Below, one piece after another: positions 1 to 7,346 of a stretch of DNA of 11,729 nt. Position numbers and translations under genes: made by a program. The stretch is from Candidatus Bipolaricaulota bacterium (GTDB lineage: Bacteria; Bipolaricaulota; Bipolaricaulia; RBG-16-55-9). The DNA is taken from positions 1 through 11,729 of the forward strand of contig JALUUA010000128.1 of the NCBI GenBank assembly GCA_027021605.1, written 5' to 3'. Every line of letters begins with the position of its first letter. Within the stretch, counting starts at the first letter, position 1. The notes under the pieces were generated by a model. The model did not search any database, was not told the DNA's origin, and saw only the letters and a program-made list of their open reading frames with translations.

Positions 1-1104
1 GGCGTAGTCCACCACGGGCTGTTCTGTAAAGAAGGGCGTGAGCATCGAGCCTACTCGATTGACTTGCAAGGGCACGCCCGCCTCTTGGGCGGCCTCCAGG
101 AGCCCTTGGGCGAGCCGTCGGCCTAGTTCGTCTAGTTGTTCGTAAACGCCTGGCTTCTTGAGCTGCTGTAAGGTCGCGATCCCGGCGGCCATCGCCAGCG
201 GGTTCCCCGAGAGCGTCCCCGCTTGGTAGACGGGCCCCAGGGGCGCAATGAGTTCCATGATCTCGCGCCTCCCACCGTAGGCCCCCACGGGCAGACCCCC
301 ACCCACGATCTTGCCTAGACACGTCAAGTCAGGCTCCACGCCGTAGAGCCGCTGCGCGCCTCCGAAGGCGACGCGAAAGCCTGTGATAACTTCATCGAAG
401 ACGAGCAGCGCGCCGTACTGTTTTGTGAGTTCACGCAAGCCTTCCAGGAAGCCCTCTCGGGGAGGGACGACGCCCATGTTCCCCGCGACGGGCTCCACAA
501 TCACCGCTGCGATCTCCTCGGGGAATTGCTCAAAGAGGGTGCAAACAGCCTCCAGGTCGTTGAAGAGCGCCACGAGCGTGTGTTTCGTGACCTCGGGGGG
601 AACGCCGGCGCTGCCGGGCAGCCCCAGGGTCATCACCCCGGAGCCCGCTTCCACCAGCAGAAAGTCCGCGTGCCCGTGGTAGCAGCCCGCAAATTTGACG
701 ATTTTGTCCCTTCGGGTGTGCGCGCGGGCCACCCTCAGTGCGCTCATGGTGGCCTCCGTCCCCGAGCTCACGAAGCGGACCCGCTCGATGCTGGGAAAGG
801 CTTCGCGGACGAGCCGGGCCAGCTCCAGCTCGTACTCCGTGGGCGCGCCGTAGCTCGTGCCCTTTGCCGCGGCCTCCTGGACGGCCTTCACCACGTCGGG
901 GTGGGCGTGGCCCAGGATGAGAGGCCCCCACGAGCCGACGTAGTCGATGAGCTCTTGGCCGTCCACCGTATAGAGCTTCGAGCCCTCCCCCTTGGCGATG
1001 AACAACGGCGTCCCGCCGACGGCCCGAAACGCCCGCACCGGGCTGCTCACCCCGCCGGGCAAGAGTCCCTGCGCCGCTTCAAAGAGCTTCTCCGAGCGCG
1101 TCAT
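1..1104 (-). CDS. hemL: Glutamate-1-semialdehyde 2,1-aminomutase (partial, C-terminus missing)
   Basis: This PLP enzyme turns glutamate-1-semialdehyde into 5-aminolevulinate in the cytosol, the second step of the C5 heme pathway, and in many bacteria partners HemA directly. The frame is open from the ATG at 1104 to the window edge: 368 residues, against about 425-430 for the family, so roughly the last 60 are outside. Visible family motifs are the N-terminal LLPGGVSSPVRAF, SSGTEATMSALRVAR (PLP phosphate region), CYHGHAD, VIVEPVAGNMGVV, FDEVITGFR, and the Schiff-base lysine K265 in CLGKIVGGGLPVGAYGG, followed by AGTLSGNPLAMAAG. The start ATG overlaps the TGA of the upstream radical SAM gene (ATGA, 1101-1104), and a strong Shine-Dalgarno GGAGGTGATC lies inside that gene. 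It is the last operon gene visible. No missing residues or frameshift seen. Confidence 0.97.
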   Translation of the reverse strand, partial: MTRSEKLFEAAQGLLPGGVSSPVRAFRAVGGTPLFIAKGEGSKLYTVDGQELIDYVGSWGPLILGHAHPDVVKAVQEAAAKGTSYGAPTEYELELARLVREAFPSIERVRFVSSGTEATMSALRVARAHTRRDKIVKFAGCYHGHADFLLVEAGSGVMTLGLPGSAGVPPEVTKHTLVALFNDLEAVCTLFEQFPEEIAAVIVEPVAGNMGVVPPREGFLEGLRELTKQYGALLVFDEVITGFRVAFGGAQRLYGVEPDLTCLGKIVGGGLPVGAYGGRREIMELIAPLGPVYQAGTLSGNPLAMAAGIATLQQLKKPGVYEQLDELGRRLAQGLLEAAQEAGVPLQVNRVGSMLTPFFTEQPVVDYA

Positions 1105-2267
1105 GAGAGGATCACCTCCGCGCCCCGCGGGAGATAGGCGCACAGGGGGTCGCTCTCCAGGGGGTCGCCCGTCGCCGCGTAGGCCCGGGCCCGCGAGCCG
1201 CCGCAAATCCCGTTGAACTCGCAGCGCCTGCACTTGCCCTTGAAGCCCTTCGGGTCCCTTAGGCTGCGAAACAGCTCGGACTCCCGATAGATCTCGACGG
1301 GGCTTCGCTTGCGGACGTTCCCCGCGCTCAGGGGCAAAAAGCCCGAAGGGTAGACCTCCCCCAAGTGCGAGATGAACATAATGCCGTTCCCGTCGCGAAT
1401 GCCGAAGCCGCGCCCGATGGACGTTTGTCCGATCTCTTGAGGGGAGAGACCCTCCAGCCGCATGCGTTGATAGGCCACGCGGCGGAAGTGCATCGCCTCC
1501 GTCGTCTTGATGGCGAAGGGCGCCTCCTTGGCCCACTCGTAGAGTTGGTGAAAGAGCCGCTCGGCCTGGGCGGGCGTAATTGGCTGAAGGGTTTTGCCCC
1601 GTCCGACTTGCACCAGGAAGAAGAGGCTCCAGCGGGCGATGTCCAGCTCTTTCATGAGCTTGTAGATCTGGGGCAGATCGTCGAGGGTTTCTGCAGTCAC
1701 CAAGGTGTTGATCTGCAGCGGGATGTCGGCCTCCAGGATGGCCCGCGCGGCTTGGAGCGTCCAGTCGAAGCAGCCGGGGACGCCTCGAAACTCGTCGTGC
1801 TTTTGGGCATCGGAGCCGTCCAGGCTCAAGGACATGCTTTGAACGCCCAGGGCCTTGAACTCCCGAATCACTTCAGGGGTGAGGCGGTTCGTCCCGCTGG
1901 GGGCCACGGACACGGGGAGCCCCAGCCCGACCGCAAAATCTATGAGCTGGAAGAGATCGGGCCGGTGCATGACGTCTCCGCCCGTCATGACGACGTGAGG
2001 CAGCGGGTCCCCGAACTCTCTAAGCTCCTTGAGGAGGCGCTTGGCCTCTGGCGTCGAGAGCTCCAGGGGGTGCCGTCTTGGGATGGCCTCGGCCCGACAG
2101 TGCTTGCAGGCCAGGTCGCACGCCTGGGTCAGCTCCCAATAGATCAAAACGGGCTGCCGATCGAAGACGAGCCGTCCGTCCATGCCGGGGTGGAACCTCG
2201 TCTGTACGGGCCTCTCCCTTGCCGTTCGCGTTTGTGTTTGCGTTTGCGCGTGCGCGTGTGCGCGCAT
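1101..2267 (-). CDS. Radical SAM/SPASM protein, heme-associated AhbD/NirJ-like family
   Basis: A 388-residue radical SAM enzyme. The [4Fe-4S]/SAM motif CX3CX2C is C50-C54-C57 (QACDLACKHC), followed by TGGD (95-98, the GGE-type SAM motif) and SLSLDGS (146-152). The C-terminal SPASM-like region has C346, C349, C355 and C376 in KCRRCEFNGICGGSRARAYAATG, likely a second Fe-S cluster. The long core (FGIRDGNGIMFISHLGEVYPSGFLPL) matches from memory an uncharacterised radical SAM/SPASM family (I believe TIGR04053) related to AhbC, AhbD and NirJ. Because it sits between a coproheme decarboxylase gene and hemL, I infer a heme-finishing role such as oxygen-independent Fe-coproporphyrin decarboxylation; a peptide-modifying role is not excluded. 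The start is fixed by AAAGGAGGT just upstream, 27 bases after the preceding stop. Residues 4-14 are an alternating HA/QT repeat, probably disordered. Confidence 0.9.
   Translation of the reverse strand: MRAHAHAQTQTQTRTARERPVQTRFHPGMDGRLVFDRQPVLIYWELTQACDLACKHCRAEAIPRRHPLELSTPEAKRLLKELREFGDPLPHVVMTGGDVMHRPDLFQLIDFAVGLGLPVSVAPSGTNRLTPEVIREFKALGVQSMSLSLDGSDAQKHDEFRGVPGCFDWTLQAARAILEADIPLQINTLVTAETLDDLPQIYKLMKELDIARWSLFFLVQVGRGKTLQPITPAQAERLFHQLYEWAKEAPFAIKTTEAMHFRRVAYQRMRLEGLSPQEIGQTSIGRGFGIRDGNGIMFISHLGEVYPSGFLPLSAGNVRKRSPVEIYRESELFRSLRDPKGFKGKCRRCEFNGICGGSRARAYAATGDPLESDPLCAYLPRGAEVILS
2222..2264 (-). repeat. Hexanucleotide-like repeat coding for alternating HA/QT at the radical SAM N-terminus
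   Basis: On the plus strand this reads as degenerate 6-base units (GCGTTT, GTGTTT, GCGTTT, then GCGCGT, GCGCGT, GTGCGC). Read as codons on the minus strand it gives HAHAQTQTQTRT immediately after the start codon. It lies before the conserved domain, which begins about residue 36, so it is unlikely to be part of the fold. Confidence 0.75.
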
Positions 2268-2294
2268 GGGGACCTCCTTTGGCTCCTCACTTGC

Positions 2295-2996
2295 TTAGCC
2301 CAAGAGCGCGAGCGCCTCCTCTAAGGGGCGATGGATCGCCGTGAAGATGGGCGTATCCCGCAGGGTGTAGCGGCGGGCCTCCGTCTCGCGCAGGGCCATC
2401 ACCAGATCTTGAAACGCCTTCAGGTCGTCCGTCTCGTAGGCCACGATGAACTCCTGGTCGTCGAGCCCGAACGAGTACGCCAGGAGCTGGCGCACCGCCG
2501 GGAACCGGTGCCCCACCCGGATGTGCTCGTTCATCATCCCCTGGCGCGCGTCGCGGCTCAGCAAGTACCACTCCGCCGTCTTGACGAAGGGGTAGACGAT
2601 GAGGTAGCGCTTGCGATCGGGGACGAGCATCCCCTGCTCCTGGGGGGTGGGCCTGCGCACATACTGCGAGGGGCGCATCAGCCCGGTGAGCGCGTGCTCC
2701 ACCGTCAAGTAGCGCCCGAGGCCCGTCCGAAGCAGCCGGCTCGCGGACTCCTGCAGCGCGTCGAGGGAGGGCGCCAGCCGCCAGAGCAGCAGATCGGCCC
2801 CGGCCTTGAGGCCCACGAGGCCGTAGCCGTACGTCGTGAGGTCGCTCGTCTCGACGGCCTCGAGGAATGCCGCTCGGCCCCGCTCCCGCTCTTCCGGGGG
2901 GAGCCGCCGCCACGCCCCCTCCCCCCGAAAGACGAGAAACTGCACGAAAAGCTGCTCTTGCTCTTTCCCTGGGGGCTGTTCCGCTCGGTTCGACAT
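2295..2996 (-). CDS. chdC: Coproheme decarboxylase, chlorite-dismutase family
   Basis: ChdC (HemQ) turns iron-coproporphyrin III into heme b by two peroxide-dependent decarboxylations, the last step of the coproporphyrin-dependent pathway. The 233-residue length fits short single-subunit members. Family signatures: LIVYPFVKTAEWYLL, where Y135 and K139 sit where ChdC enzymes carry the radical-forming Tyr and a propionate-binding Lys; MMNEHIRVGHRFPAVRQ, where H158 is the expected proximal heme ligand; then SFGLDDQEFIVAYETDD and RETEARRYTLRDTPIFT. I do not see an obvious counterpart of the distal His reported for actinobacterial ChdC in residues 112-125. The ATG at 2996 has an AAAGGAGGAG ribosome site, and the gap from hemB is 31 bases. 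True chlorite dismutase activity is unlikely given the hem operon. Confidence 0.93.
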   Translation of the reverse strand: MSNRAEQPPGKEQEQLFVQFLVFRGEGAWRRLPPEERERGRAAFLEAVETSDLTTYGYGLVGLKAGADLLLWRLAPSLDALQESASRLLRTGLGRYLTVEHALTGLMRPSQYVRRPTPQEQGMLVPDRKRYLIVYPFVKTAEWYLLSRDARQGMMNEHIRVGHRFPAVRQLLAYSFGLDDQEFIVAYETDDLKAFQDLVMALRETEARRYTLRDTPIFTAIHRPLEEALALLG

Positions 2997-3027
2997 CGTT
3001 CTGCTCCTCCTTTGCTTCGCTCCAGGC

Positions 3028-4035
3028 TCAACGAAAGTCCTCTTGCAGCCAGCGGGCGGCGTCCTTGGCGAAGTAGGTGATGATCCAGTCCGCCCCGGCG
3101 CGGCGGAGGGCCGTGAGCGTCTCCAAGACGGCCCGGCGCTCCTCCAGCCAGCCCCGCTCGACGGCCGCCTTGAGCATCGCGTACTCGCCGCTCACGTTGT
3201 AGGCTGCTAAGGGGACGTCGACGCGCTCGCGGGCGCGGGCGATCACGTCCAGATACGCCAGCGCGGGCTTGACCATCACAGCGTCCGCGCCCTCTTGGAC
3301 GTCCAGCTCGATCTCGCACAGAGCCTCGCGGGCGTTGGCCGGGTCCATCTGGTAGCTCGCGCGGTCCCCGAACTCGGGAGCCGAGTCGGCCGCCTCGCGG
3401 AACGGGCCGTAGAACGCCGAGGCGTACTTGGCCGCGTAGCTCATAATGGCTGTTTGGGGGAAGCCCTGCTCATCGAGGGCCTCTCGAATCGCTTGCACTT
3501 GTCCGTCCATCATGGCACTGGGGGCCACGACGTCCGCCCCGGCCGCCGCGTGGGAGACGGCCGCCTTCTCCAACAGCTCCAGCGTCTCGTCGTTCAGGAC
3601 CTCCCCGTCGCGGACGAGCCCACAGTGGCCGTGGCTCGTGTAGGCGCACAGACACACGTCCGTCATCACGACGAGCTCCGGGAACTCCCGCTTCAGCGCC
3701 CGAACGGCCTTCTGCACGAGCCCCCGCTCGTCATACGCCTCGGAGCCCGTCTCATCTTTGTGTTCGGGGATCCCGAACAGCAAAACCGCGGGGACTCCTA
3801 AGCTCAGAAGCTCTTCGGCCTCCTGGGGTAGCTGATCCAACGACAGGCGGAACTGCCCCGGCATCGAGGCGATGGGCTCTTTAACCCCGCGGCCGGGGCG
3901 GACGAACAGCGGGCAGATGAGCTGCCTTGCGCTGAGCCGGGTCTCGCGGGCCAGCTCCCGCAACGCGGGGGTGCGCCTAAGCCGCCGCGGCCTTCGCCTT
4001 TGCTTCAGCTTCTCCAAAGCGATCTCCGCCGTCAT
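3028..4035 (-). CDS. hemB: Porphobilinogen synthase (5-aminolevulinate dehydratase)
   Basis: Condenses two 5-aminolevulinate molecules into porphobilinogen. The 335 residues match the family length. The zinc-type site is present: DVCLCAYTSHGHCG with C128, C130 and C138, so this is a Zn-dependent rather than a Mg-only enzyme. The Schiff-base lysines are K203 (YAAKYASAFYGPFR) and K256 (DAVMVKPALAYLD). The frame remains open upstream to 4194, but the start is the ATG at 4035. It overlaps the hemD stop as ATGA (4032-4035), is preceded by AAGGAGGTG, and gives a family-typical N-terminus with the RLRRTPALRELARET motif. It lies between hemD and chdC in the operon. Confidence 0.97.
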   Translation of the reverse strand: MTAEIALEKLKQRRRPRRLRRTPALRELARETRLSARQLICPLFVRPGRGVKEPIASMPGQFRLSLDQLPQEAEELLSLGVPAVLLFGIPEHKDETGSEAYDERGLVQKAVRALKREFPELVVMTDVCLCAYTSHGHCGLVRDGEVLNDETLELLEKAAVSHAAAGADVVAPSAMMDGQVQAIREALDEQGFPQTAIMSYAAKYASAFYGPFREAADSAPEFGDRASYQMDPANAREALCEIELDVQEGADAVMVKPALAYLDVIARARERVDVPLAAYNVSGEYAMLKAAVERGWLEERRAVLETLTALRRAGADWIITYFAKDAARWLQEDFR

Positions 4036-4847
4036 GGGGCCGACACCTCCTTGGTTGTGGCTGTCTTCTCGTCTCCGTTCGCGAGGAACTCCACGAGCGC
4101 GCGGAGGAGCCCGTCGGTGGTGTGCTCCTTCGCCTCGACGTGGACGAGCAGGCCCCGTCCGCAGGCCGCGCGCGCCGTGATCGGCCCGATGCACGCCACG
4201 ATCACCCCGTCCAGCGCCGCTCGGGCGTCGTCCAAGGCATCGAGCAGGGCGTGGACCGTCGATCCGCTGGTGAACGTCACGACGTCCACACTTCTCAGCG
4301 TCCTTTGCACGAGATCGGGCTCCCGGCGTGCGGGCCGAGTGCGATAAACGGCCACCTCCTCCACGCGCGCGCCCCTTTGCCCGAGCAGTTCACGAAGATC
4401 CGGACGGGCGATGTCCGCTCGCAACAGCAGCACCCGCTTTCCACGGACGTCGCCCAACCCTTCCGCGATCGCCTCGGCCACGTAGGTTGAGGGCACGAAC
4501 TCGACGGTCAAGCCCGCGTTCTGGAGCGCCCGGGCCGTGGCCGGGCCGATCGCCGCCAGCTTCGCCCCTTTCAGGGCCTCAATGTCGAGTTCCCGTTGGT
4601 GGAGGCGCTCGAGCGCGAAGCGCACGCCGTTGGCGCTGGTGAAGACGACCCAGTCGTACCCGCCTCCCTGCAGCTTCTGAAGGGCCCGATCGACGGGCGC
4701 CCAATTCCCGGGGGGCTGCAGCTCGATCGCGGGGAGCACGACGGGCTCCGCCCCGAGCGCCCGTAACTTTTCGGCGAACTCCTCGGCTTGATCCTCAGGC
4801 CGCGTGATCAAGACCCGCTTGCCCTCCAGCGCGCTTCGAGTGCTCAT
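4032..4847 (-). CDS. hemD: Uroporphyrinogen-III synthase
   Basis: Closes and inverts ring D of hydroxymethylbilane to give uroporphyrinogen III. The family diverges strongly, but the signs are clear: N-terminal GKRVLITRPEDQAEEFAEKLRALGAE, WVVFTSANGVRFALERL, AAIGPATARALQNAGL, KRVLLLRADIARPDLRELL, VDVVTFTSGSTVHALLDAL and ACIGPITARAACGRGLLVHVEAKEHTTDGLLRAL. The length of 271 residues is usual. Its ATG overlaps the stop of the hemA-hemC fusion (ATGA, 4844-4847). Only a weak GGGCGGG ribosome site is visible, so translation is probably coupled to the upstream gene. Its position right after the deaminase domain fits the instability of hydroxymethylbilane, which needs a nearby HemD to avoid the dead-end isomer I. 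Confidence 0.95.
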   Translation of the reverse strand: MSTRSALEGKRVLITRPEDQAEEFAEKLRALGAEPVVLPAIELQPPGNWAPVDRALQKLQGGGYDWVVFTSANGVRFALERLHQRELDIEALKGAKLAAIGPATARALQNAGLTVEFVPSTYVAEAIAEGLGDVRGKRVLLLRADIARPDLRELLGQRGARVEEVAVYRTRPARREPDLVQRTLRSVDVVTFTSGSTVHALLDALDDARAALDGVIVACIGPITARAACGRGLLVHVEAKEHTTDGLLRALVEFLANGDEKTATTKEVSAP

Positions 4848-7219
4848 AGTTGCTTCACCCGCCCTTGCCCTTGCAGGAGTTCGGCGGCGCCCCGCTCCAG
4901 CAGCTTCGCGGCCAACTTCCGGCCCAGCTCCCCTGCCTCCTCCACGCTCCCCTCGACGCGCCCCCTCAGCACCCGGCGGCCGTCGGGATCGGCCACCAGC
5001 CCGTCCAGCACGAGTTTTTCGCCCTCGACGCGCCCGTACGCGGCGATGGGGACGCGGCAGCCGCCGCCCAGCGCTTCCAAGAACGCCCGCTCGGCCTCCA
5101 CGCCCGCTCGGGCCCCCCGGTGGTCGAGGGCTCGGGCGATCTCGAGGGCGAAGGCGTCGTCCGCCCGGACTTCCACCGCGAGCGCCCCCTGGCCCACCGC
5201 CGGGAGCATCACGCCCGTCGAAAGCTCCTCCGCCACGCGTTCCGCAAGCCCTAGGCGCTCCAGGCCCGCCTTGGCGAGCACGAGGGCGTCCACCTCGCCC
5301 CGATCGAGCTTCTTGAGCCGGCTGTCCACGTTCCCGCGGATCGGGACGACCTCGAGATCGCGTCGTAGGGCGAGGAGCTGGGCCCGGCGGCGGGGGCTGC
5401 CCGTCCCGACCCGTGCGCCCTCGGACAGCTCCCTCAGCACAAGGCCGTCCCGGGCAACCAAGGCGTCGCGGGGATCCGCCCGCTCCGGCACCGCGGCAAT
5501 CACAAGCCCCTCGGGCTGTTGTGTCGGCAGGTCCTTCAAGCTGTGGACGGCAAGATCAATCTCGCCCCGCTTGAGGGCTTCTTCCAGCTCCTTGACGAAG
5601 GCCCCGATCTCTTTTATCTGCCCGCGGTCCCCGCTCGTCTTGATGATCTTTTCGACGAACTCGACGTCGGGATGGAGTCCCCGGAGGCGGTCGATGACCC
5701 ACCGCGTCTGGGCCCGGGCCAGCGGGCTGCCGCGGGTGCCGACCACGAGCGTCCGCCGCCGCGCCCCCCGAAGCCCGAGCCTTTGGGTTTGGGTTTGGGC
5801 GGCTTCCAGCTCCAGCTCGAGCGCGTCCAGCTCCAGGTGGAAGAGCTGGGCCGCCAGCTCCAGCGGGTCGGCCGCCGGCGGGTCGCCGTCGCCGGGGGGG
5901 CCGTGACCGTGACCGTGGCCGTGGACGGGGGCCCGCCGGGCCAGGTGCCGCATCTGGACGATCGAGGGGTGCAGGAGCTTGTTCACCAGCCGCGTCGTGA
6001 GCGTCTCGATGACCCGGCGCTGGCGCTCGTCCAGGGGGCCGAGCTTGGGCAGCGCCCACTCGAGCTGCTCCTTGCGAATGCGCTCGGCCCGCTCGTGGAG
6101 GGCTTGAATCAGGGGGCTGGCGCGGCGCTCGTGGAGCCAGGCCCAGTACGCCTCGGCCTCCTCGCGCACGATCGTCCACGCCTTCGGCACCTCCCGCTCC
6201 CGGTGCCTCCGCGCCTCCTCGCTTAGCGCCTTCAGGTCGTCGAGATCGTGGAGTTGGGCGCCGGGAAGCCCCTGGATCGCGGGATCGAGGGTGCGCGGCA
6301 CGCCCAGATCGATCAACAAAAGATCCCGATCGCGCCCCCGCAGGGAGCGCTCCAGCGCCCCCGCCCGGAGGACGTAGCCCCCCGACGCTTCGGTCGCGCT
6401 GATCACGATGTCCACCTCCCCGAGCCGGGACGCGAAATCCCGAAGCTCGAGGGGGCGGGCGTTCAGCTCGCGGGCAAGGGCGCTCGCCCGCTCGGGGGAG
6501 CGGCTGACCACCCAGAGCTCCGGGACGCCGCGCTCGCGGAGCAGCCGGGCCACCAGCCGCCCCATCTCCCCGGTCCCGATCAGCAGCGCCCTCACCTTGG
6601 GCAGTTGGGGATAAACGCGCCGGGCCAGCTCCACGGCCACGCTCGCCAGGGACGCGGGCCGCTTTCCCAGCCCCGTCCCGGTCCGCACCCGCTTCCCCAC
6701 GCGGATCGCCCGGCGGAACAGCTCGTCGAGAACGGGCCCGACGGTCCCGGCCCGCCGAGCGAGCTCGTGAGCCCGGCGGACTTGGCCCAAGATCTGGGGC
6801 TCCCCGAGCACTTGGGATTCGAGCCCCGCGGCCACGGCGAAGAGGTGCTCCACGAGGGCCTTCCCCTCGTACAGGGCCAGGTGCGGGCGGAGGATCTGCG
6901 GCTCGCAGTCCTTGTACGCGACCAGGAAGCGGGCCAGCGGCTCGGCGCAGCCCCCCAAGGCGTACACCCCCGCGCGGTTGCACGTCGAGAGCAGCGCGGC
7001 CTCGAGCTGGACCGCCCGAGGGCAGCTGAGGCACTCGTATTCGGTGGAGACGGTGCAGGTCTCCTCGCAGAGGAGCTTTCGAGGGACGCGGGCCTTCCGC
7101 CAGGCGTGCCGCTCCAGAAGCGCCCGCAGCGCCTCGGGCACCTCCCGCTCCGAGAAGCTCAAGCGCTCCCGCAGCGCCAGCGGCGCCCGTTTGTGGTCCA
7201 CCTCGATCCCCAGGATCAC
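4844..7219 (-). CDS. hemA-hemC: Fused glutamyl-tRNA reductase and porphobilinogen deaminase
   Basis: One 791-residue frame joins the pathway's first enzyme (NADPH reduction of glutamyl-tRNA to the semialdehyde) to its fourth (porphobilinogen to hydroxymethylbilane). Numbering is from the GTG at 7219. HemA: GIEVDHKRAPLALRERL at the start, catalytic C80 in LLSTCNRAGVYA, FAVAAGLESQVLGEPQILGQV, nucleotide-binding ALLIGTGEMGRLVARLL, and a C-terminal dimer region to about 460. A 30-residue insertion just before C80 carries C51, C55, C63 and C66. The linker, about 430-488, has HG, LE and QT repeats. HemC, about 489-791: VVGTRGSPLARAQT, D563 in VHSLKDLPT, C721 (dipyrromethane attachment) in LGGGCRVPIAAYG. 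The frame is open back to an ATG at 7324. I prefer the GTG because it has GGGGAGG upstream, gives the usual HemA N-terminus, and the predicted promoters lie between the two. Confidence 0.93.
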   Translation of the reverse strand: MILGIEVDHKRAPLALRERLSFSEREVPEALRALLERHAWRKARVPRKLLCEETCTVSTEYECLSCPRAVQLEAALLSTCNRAGVYALGGCAEPLARFLVAYKDCEPQILRPHLALYEGKALVEHLFAVAAGLESQVLGEPQILGQVRRAHELARRAGTVGPVLDELFRRAIRVGKRVRTGTGLGKRPASLASVAVELARRVYPQLPKVRALLIGTGEMGRLVARLLRERGVPELWVVSRSPERASALARELNARPLELRDFASRLGEVDIVISATEASGGYVLRAGALERSLRGRDRDLLLIDLGVPRTLDPAIQGLPGAQLHDLDDLKALSEEARRHREREVPKAWTIVREEAEAYWAWLHERRASPLIQALHERAERIRKEQLEWALPKLGPLDERQRRVIETLTTRLVNKLLHPSIVQMRHLARRAPVHGHGHGHGPPGDGDPPAADPLELAAQLFHLELDALELELEAAQTQTQRLGLRGARRRTLVVGTRGSPLARAQTRWVIDRLRGLHPDVEFVEKIIKTSGDRGQIKEIGAFVKELEEALKRGEIDLAVHSLKDLPTQQPEGLVIAAVPERADPRDALVARDGLVLRELSEGARVGTGSPRRRAQLLALRRDLEVVPIRGNVDSRLKKLDRGEVDALVLAKAGLERLGLAERVAEELSTGVMLPAVGQGALAVEVRADDAFALEIARALDHRGARAGVEAERAFLEALGGGCRVPIAAYGRVEGEKLVLDGLVADPDGRRVLRGRVEGSVEEAGELGRKLAAKLLERGAAELLQGQGRVKQL
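5782..5923 (-). repeat. Dipeptide-repeat linker inside the HemA-HemC fusion
   Basis: Within the junction of the two enzymes three alternating dipeptide tracts occur. HGHGHGHG is at 5900-5923 (plus-strand units GACCGT and GGCCGT), a leucine-glutamate run (LELDALELELEAA) follows, and QTQTQ is at 5783-5797 (plus-strand TTTGGG units). The HG tract falls just before the last HemA helix (LAAQLFHLEL, the usual LFGL end of the family). The QT tract falls between HemA and HemC. They look like unstructured spacers; the HG tract could also bind metal ions. Confidence 0.7.
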
Positions 7220-7241
7220 CTCGGCTCGGCCTCCCCTCGTG

Positions 7242-7298
7242 TTTCGACTGTTCAGTCGATTTTCGACTCTATAGACGCTTTTCGACCACAGCGTCACT
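7242..7298 (-). promoter_or_regulatory. Operator array in the hem leader: three TTTCGAC repeats at 19-bp spacing
   Basis: Plus-strand TTTCGAC occurs at 7242-7248, 7261-7267 and 7280-7286, exactly 19 bp apart. The first is half of an inverted repeat TTCGAC-TGTTCA-GTCGAT (7243-7260). The third has a partial second half (TTCGAC-CACAGC-GTCACT, 7281-7298). The same TTCGAC-N6-GTCGA(A/T) design occurs at the tetR promoter (8216-8233). The array covers both predicted hem transcription starts, which suggests repression. The likely binder is the TetR protein encoded at 8255, by inference only. Confidence 0.65.
7268..7297 (-). promoter_or_regulatory. Possible second hem promoter (P2)
   Basis: On the minus strand GTGACG (7292-7297) and TATAGA (7268-7273) are separated by 18 bases, each matching the sigma-70 consensus at four of six positions. 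It would start near 7261, inside the TTTCGAC operator array. It is weaker than P1 and may be only a chance match. Confidence 0.3.
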
Positions 7299-7324
7299 AT
7301 AGCCGAAGGAGGGGGCCGGGCCAA
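7296..7324 (-). promoter_or_regulatory. Main predicted promoter of the hem operon (P1)
   Basis: On the minus strand TTGGCC (7319-7324) and TATAGT (7296-7301) are separated by 17 bases, matching four and five of six sigma-70 positions. Transcription would start near 7289 and leave a leader of about 70 bases before the GTG at 7219. A TGAT-N4-ATCA activator-type site is centred 56.5 bases upstream of the last -10 base, the same spacing as at the other two promoters in this window. Confidence 0.6.
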
Positions 7325-7346
7325 TGACCCGCATCAGGCGGGGGGA

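Noticed and set aside
1365..2324. Long plus-strand open frames opposite the hem operon (for example 1365-2324, 2331-3080, 6248-7327)
   Set aside because: They are antisense shadows of clearly conserved genes in GC-rich DNA and show no domain or start signals.
2989..2994. TTCGAC at the start of chdC as another TetR operator
   Set aside because: No matching GTCGA half-site six bases away, and it is explained by the codons after the start; treated as chance, like copies inside hemC.
4035..4194. Longer HemB starting at 4194
   Set aside because: It would overlap hemD by about 160 bases; the ATG at 4035 overlaps the hemD stop as ATGA, has AAGGAGGTG and gives normal HemB length.
7022..7069. The HemA cysteine segment as a frameshift artefact
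   Set aside because: Conserved HemA sequence is in the same frame on both sides, so a compensated pair of errors would be needed.
7219..7324. ATG at 7324 as the HemA start, adding 35 residues
   Set aside because: The extension lacks family similarity, has no good ribosome site and would place the start codon upstream of both predicted promoters; the GTG at 7219 has GGGGAGG and gives the usual HemA N-terminus.
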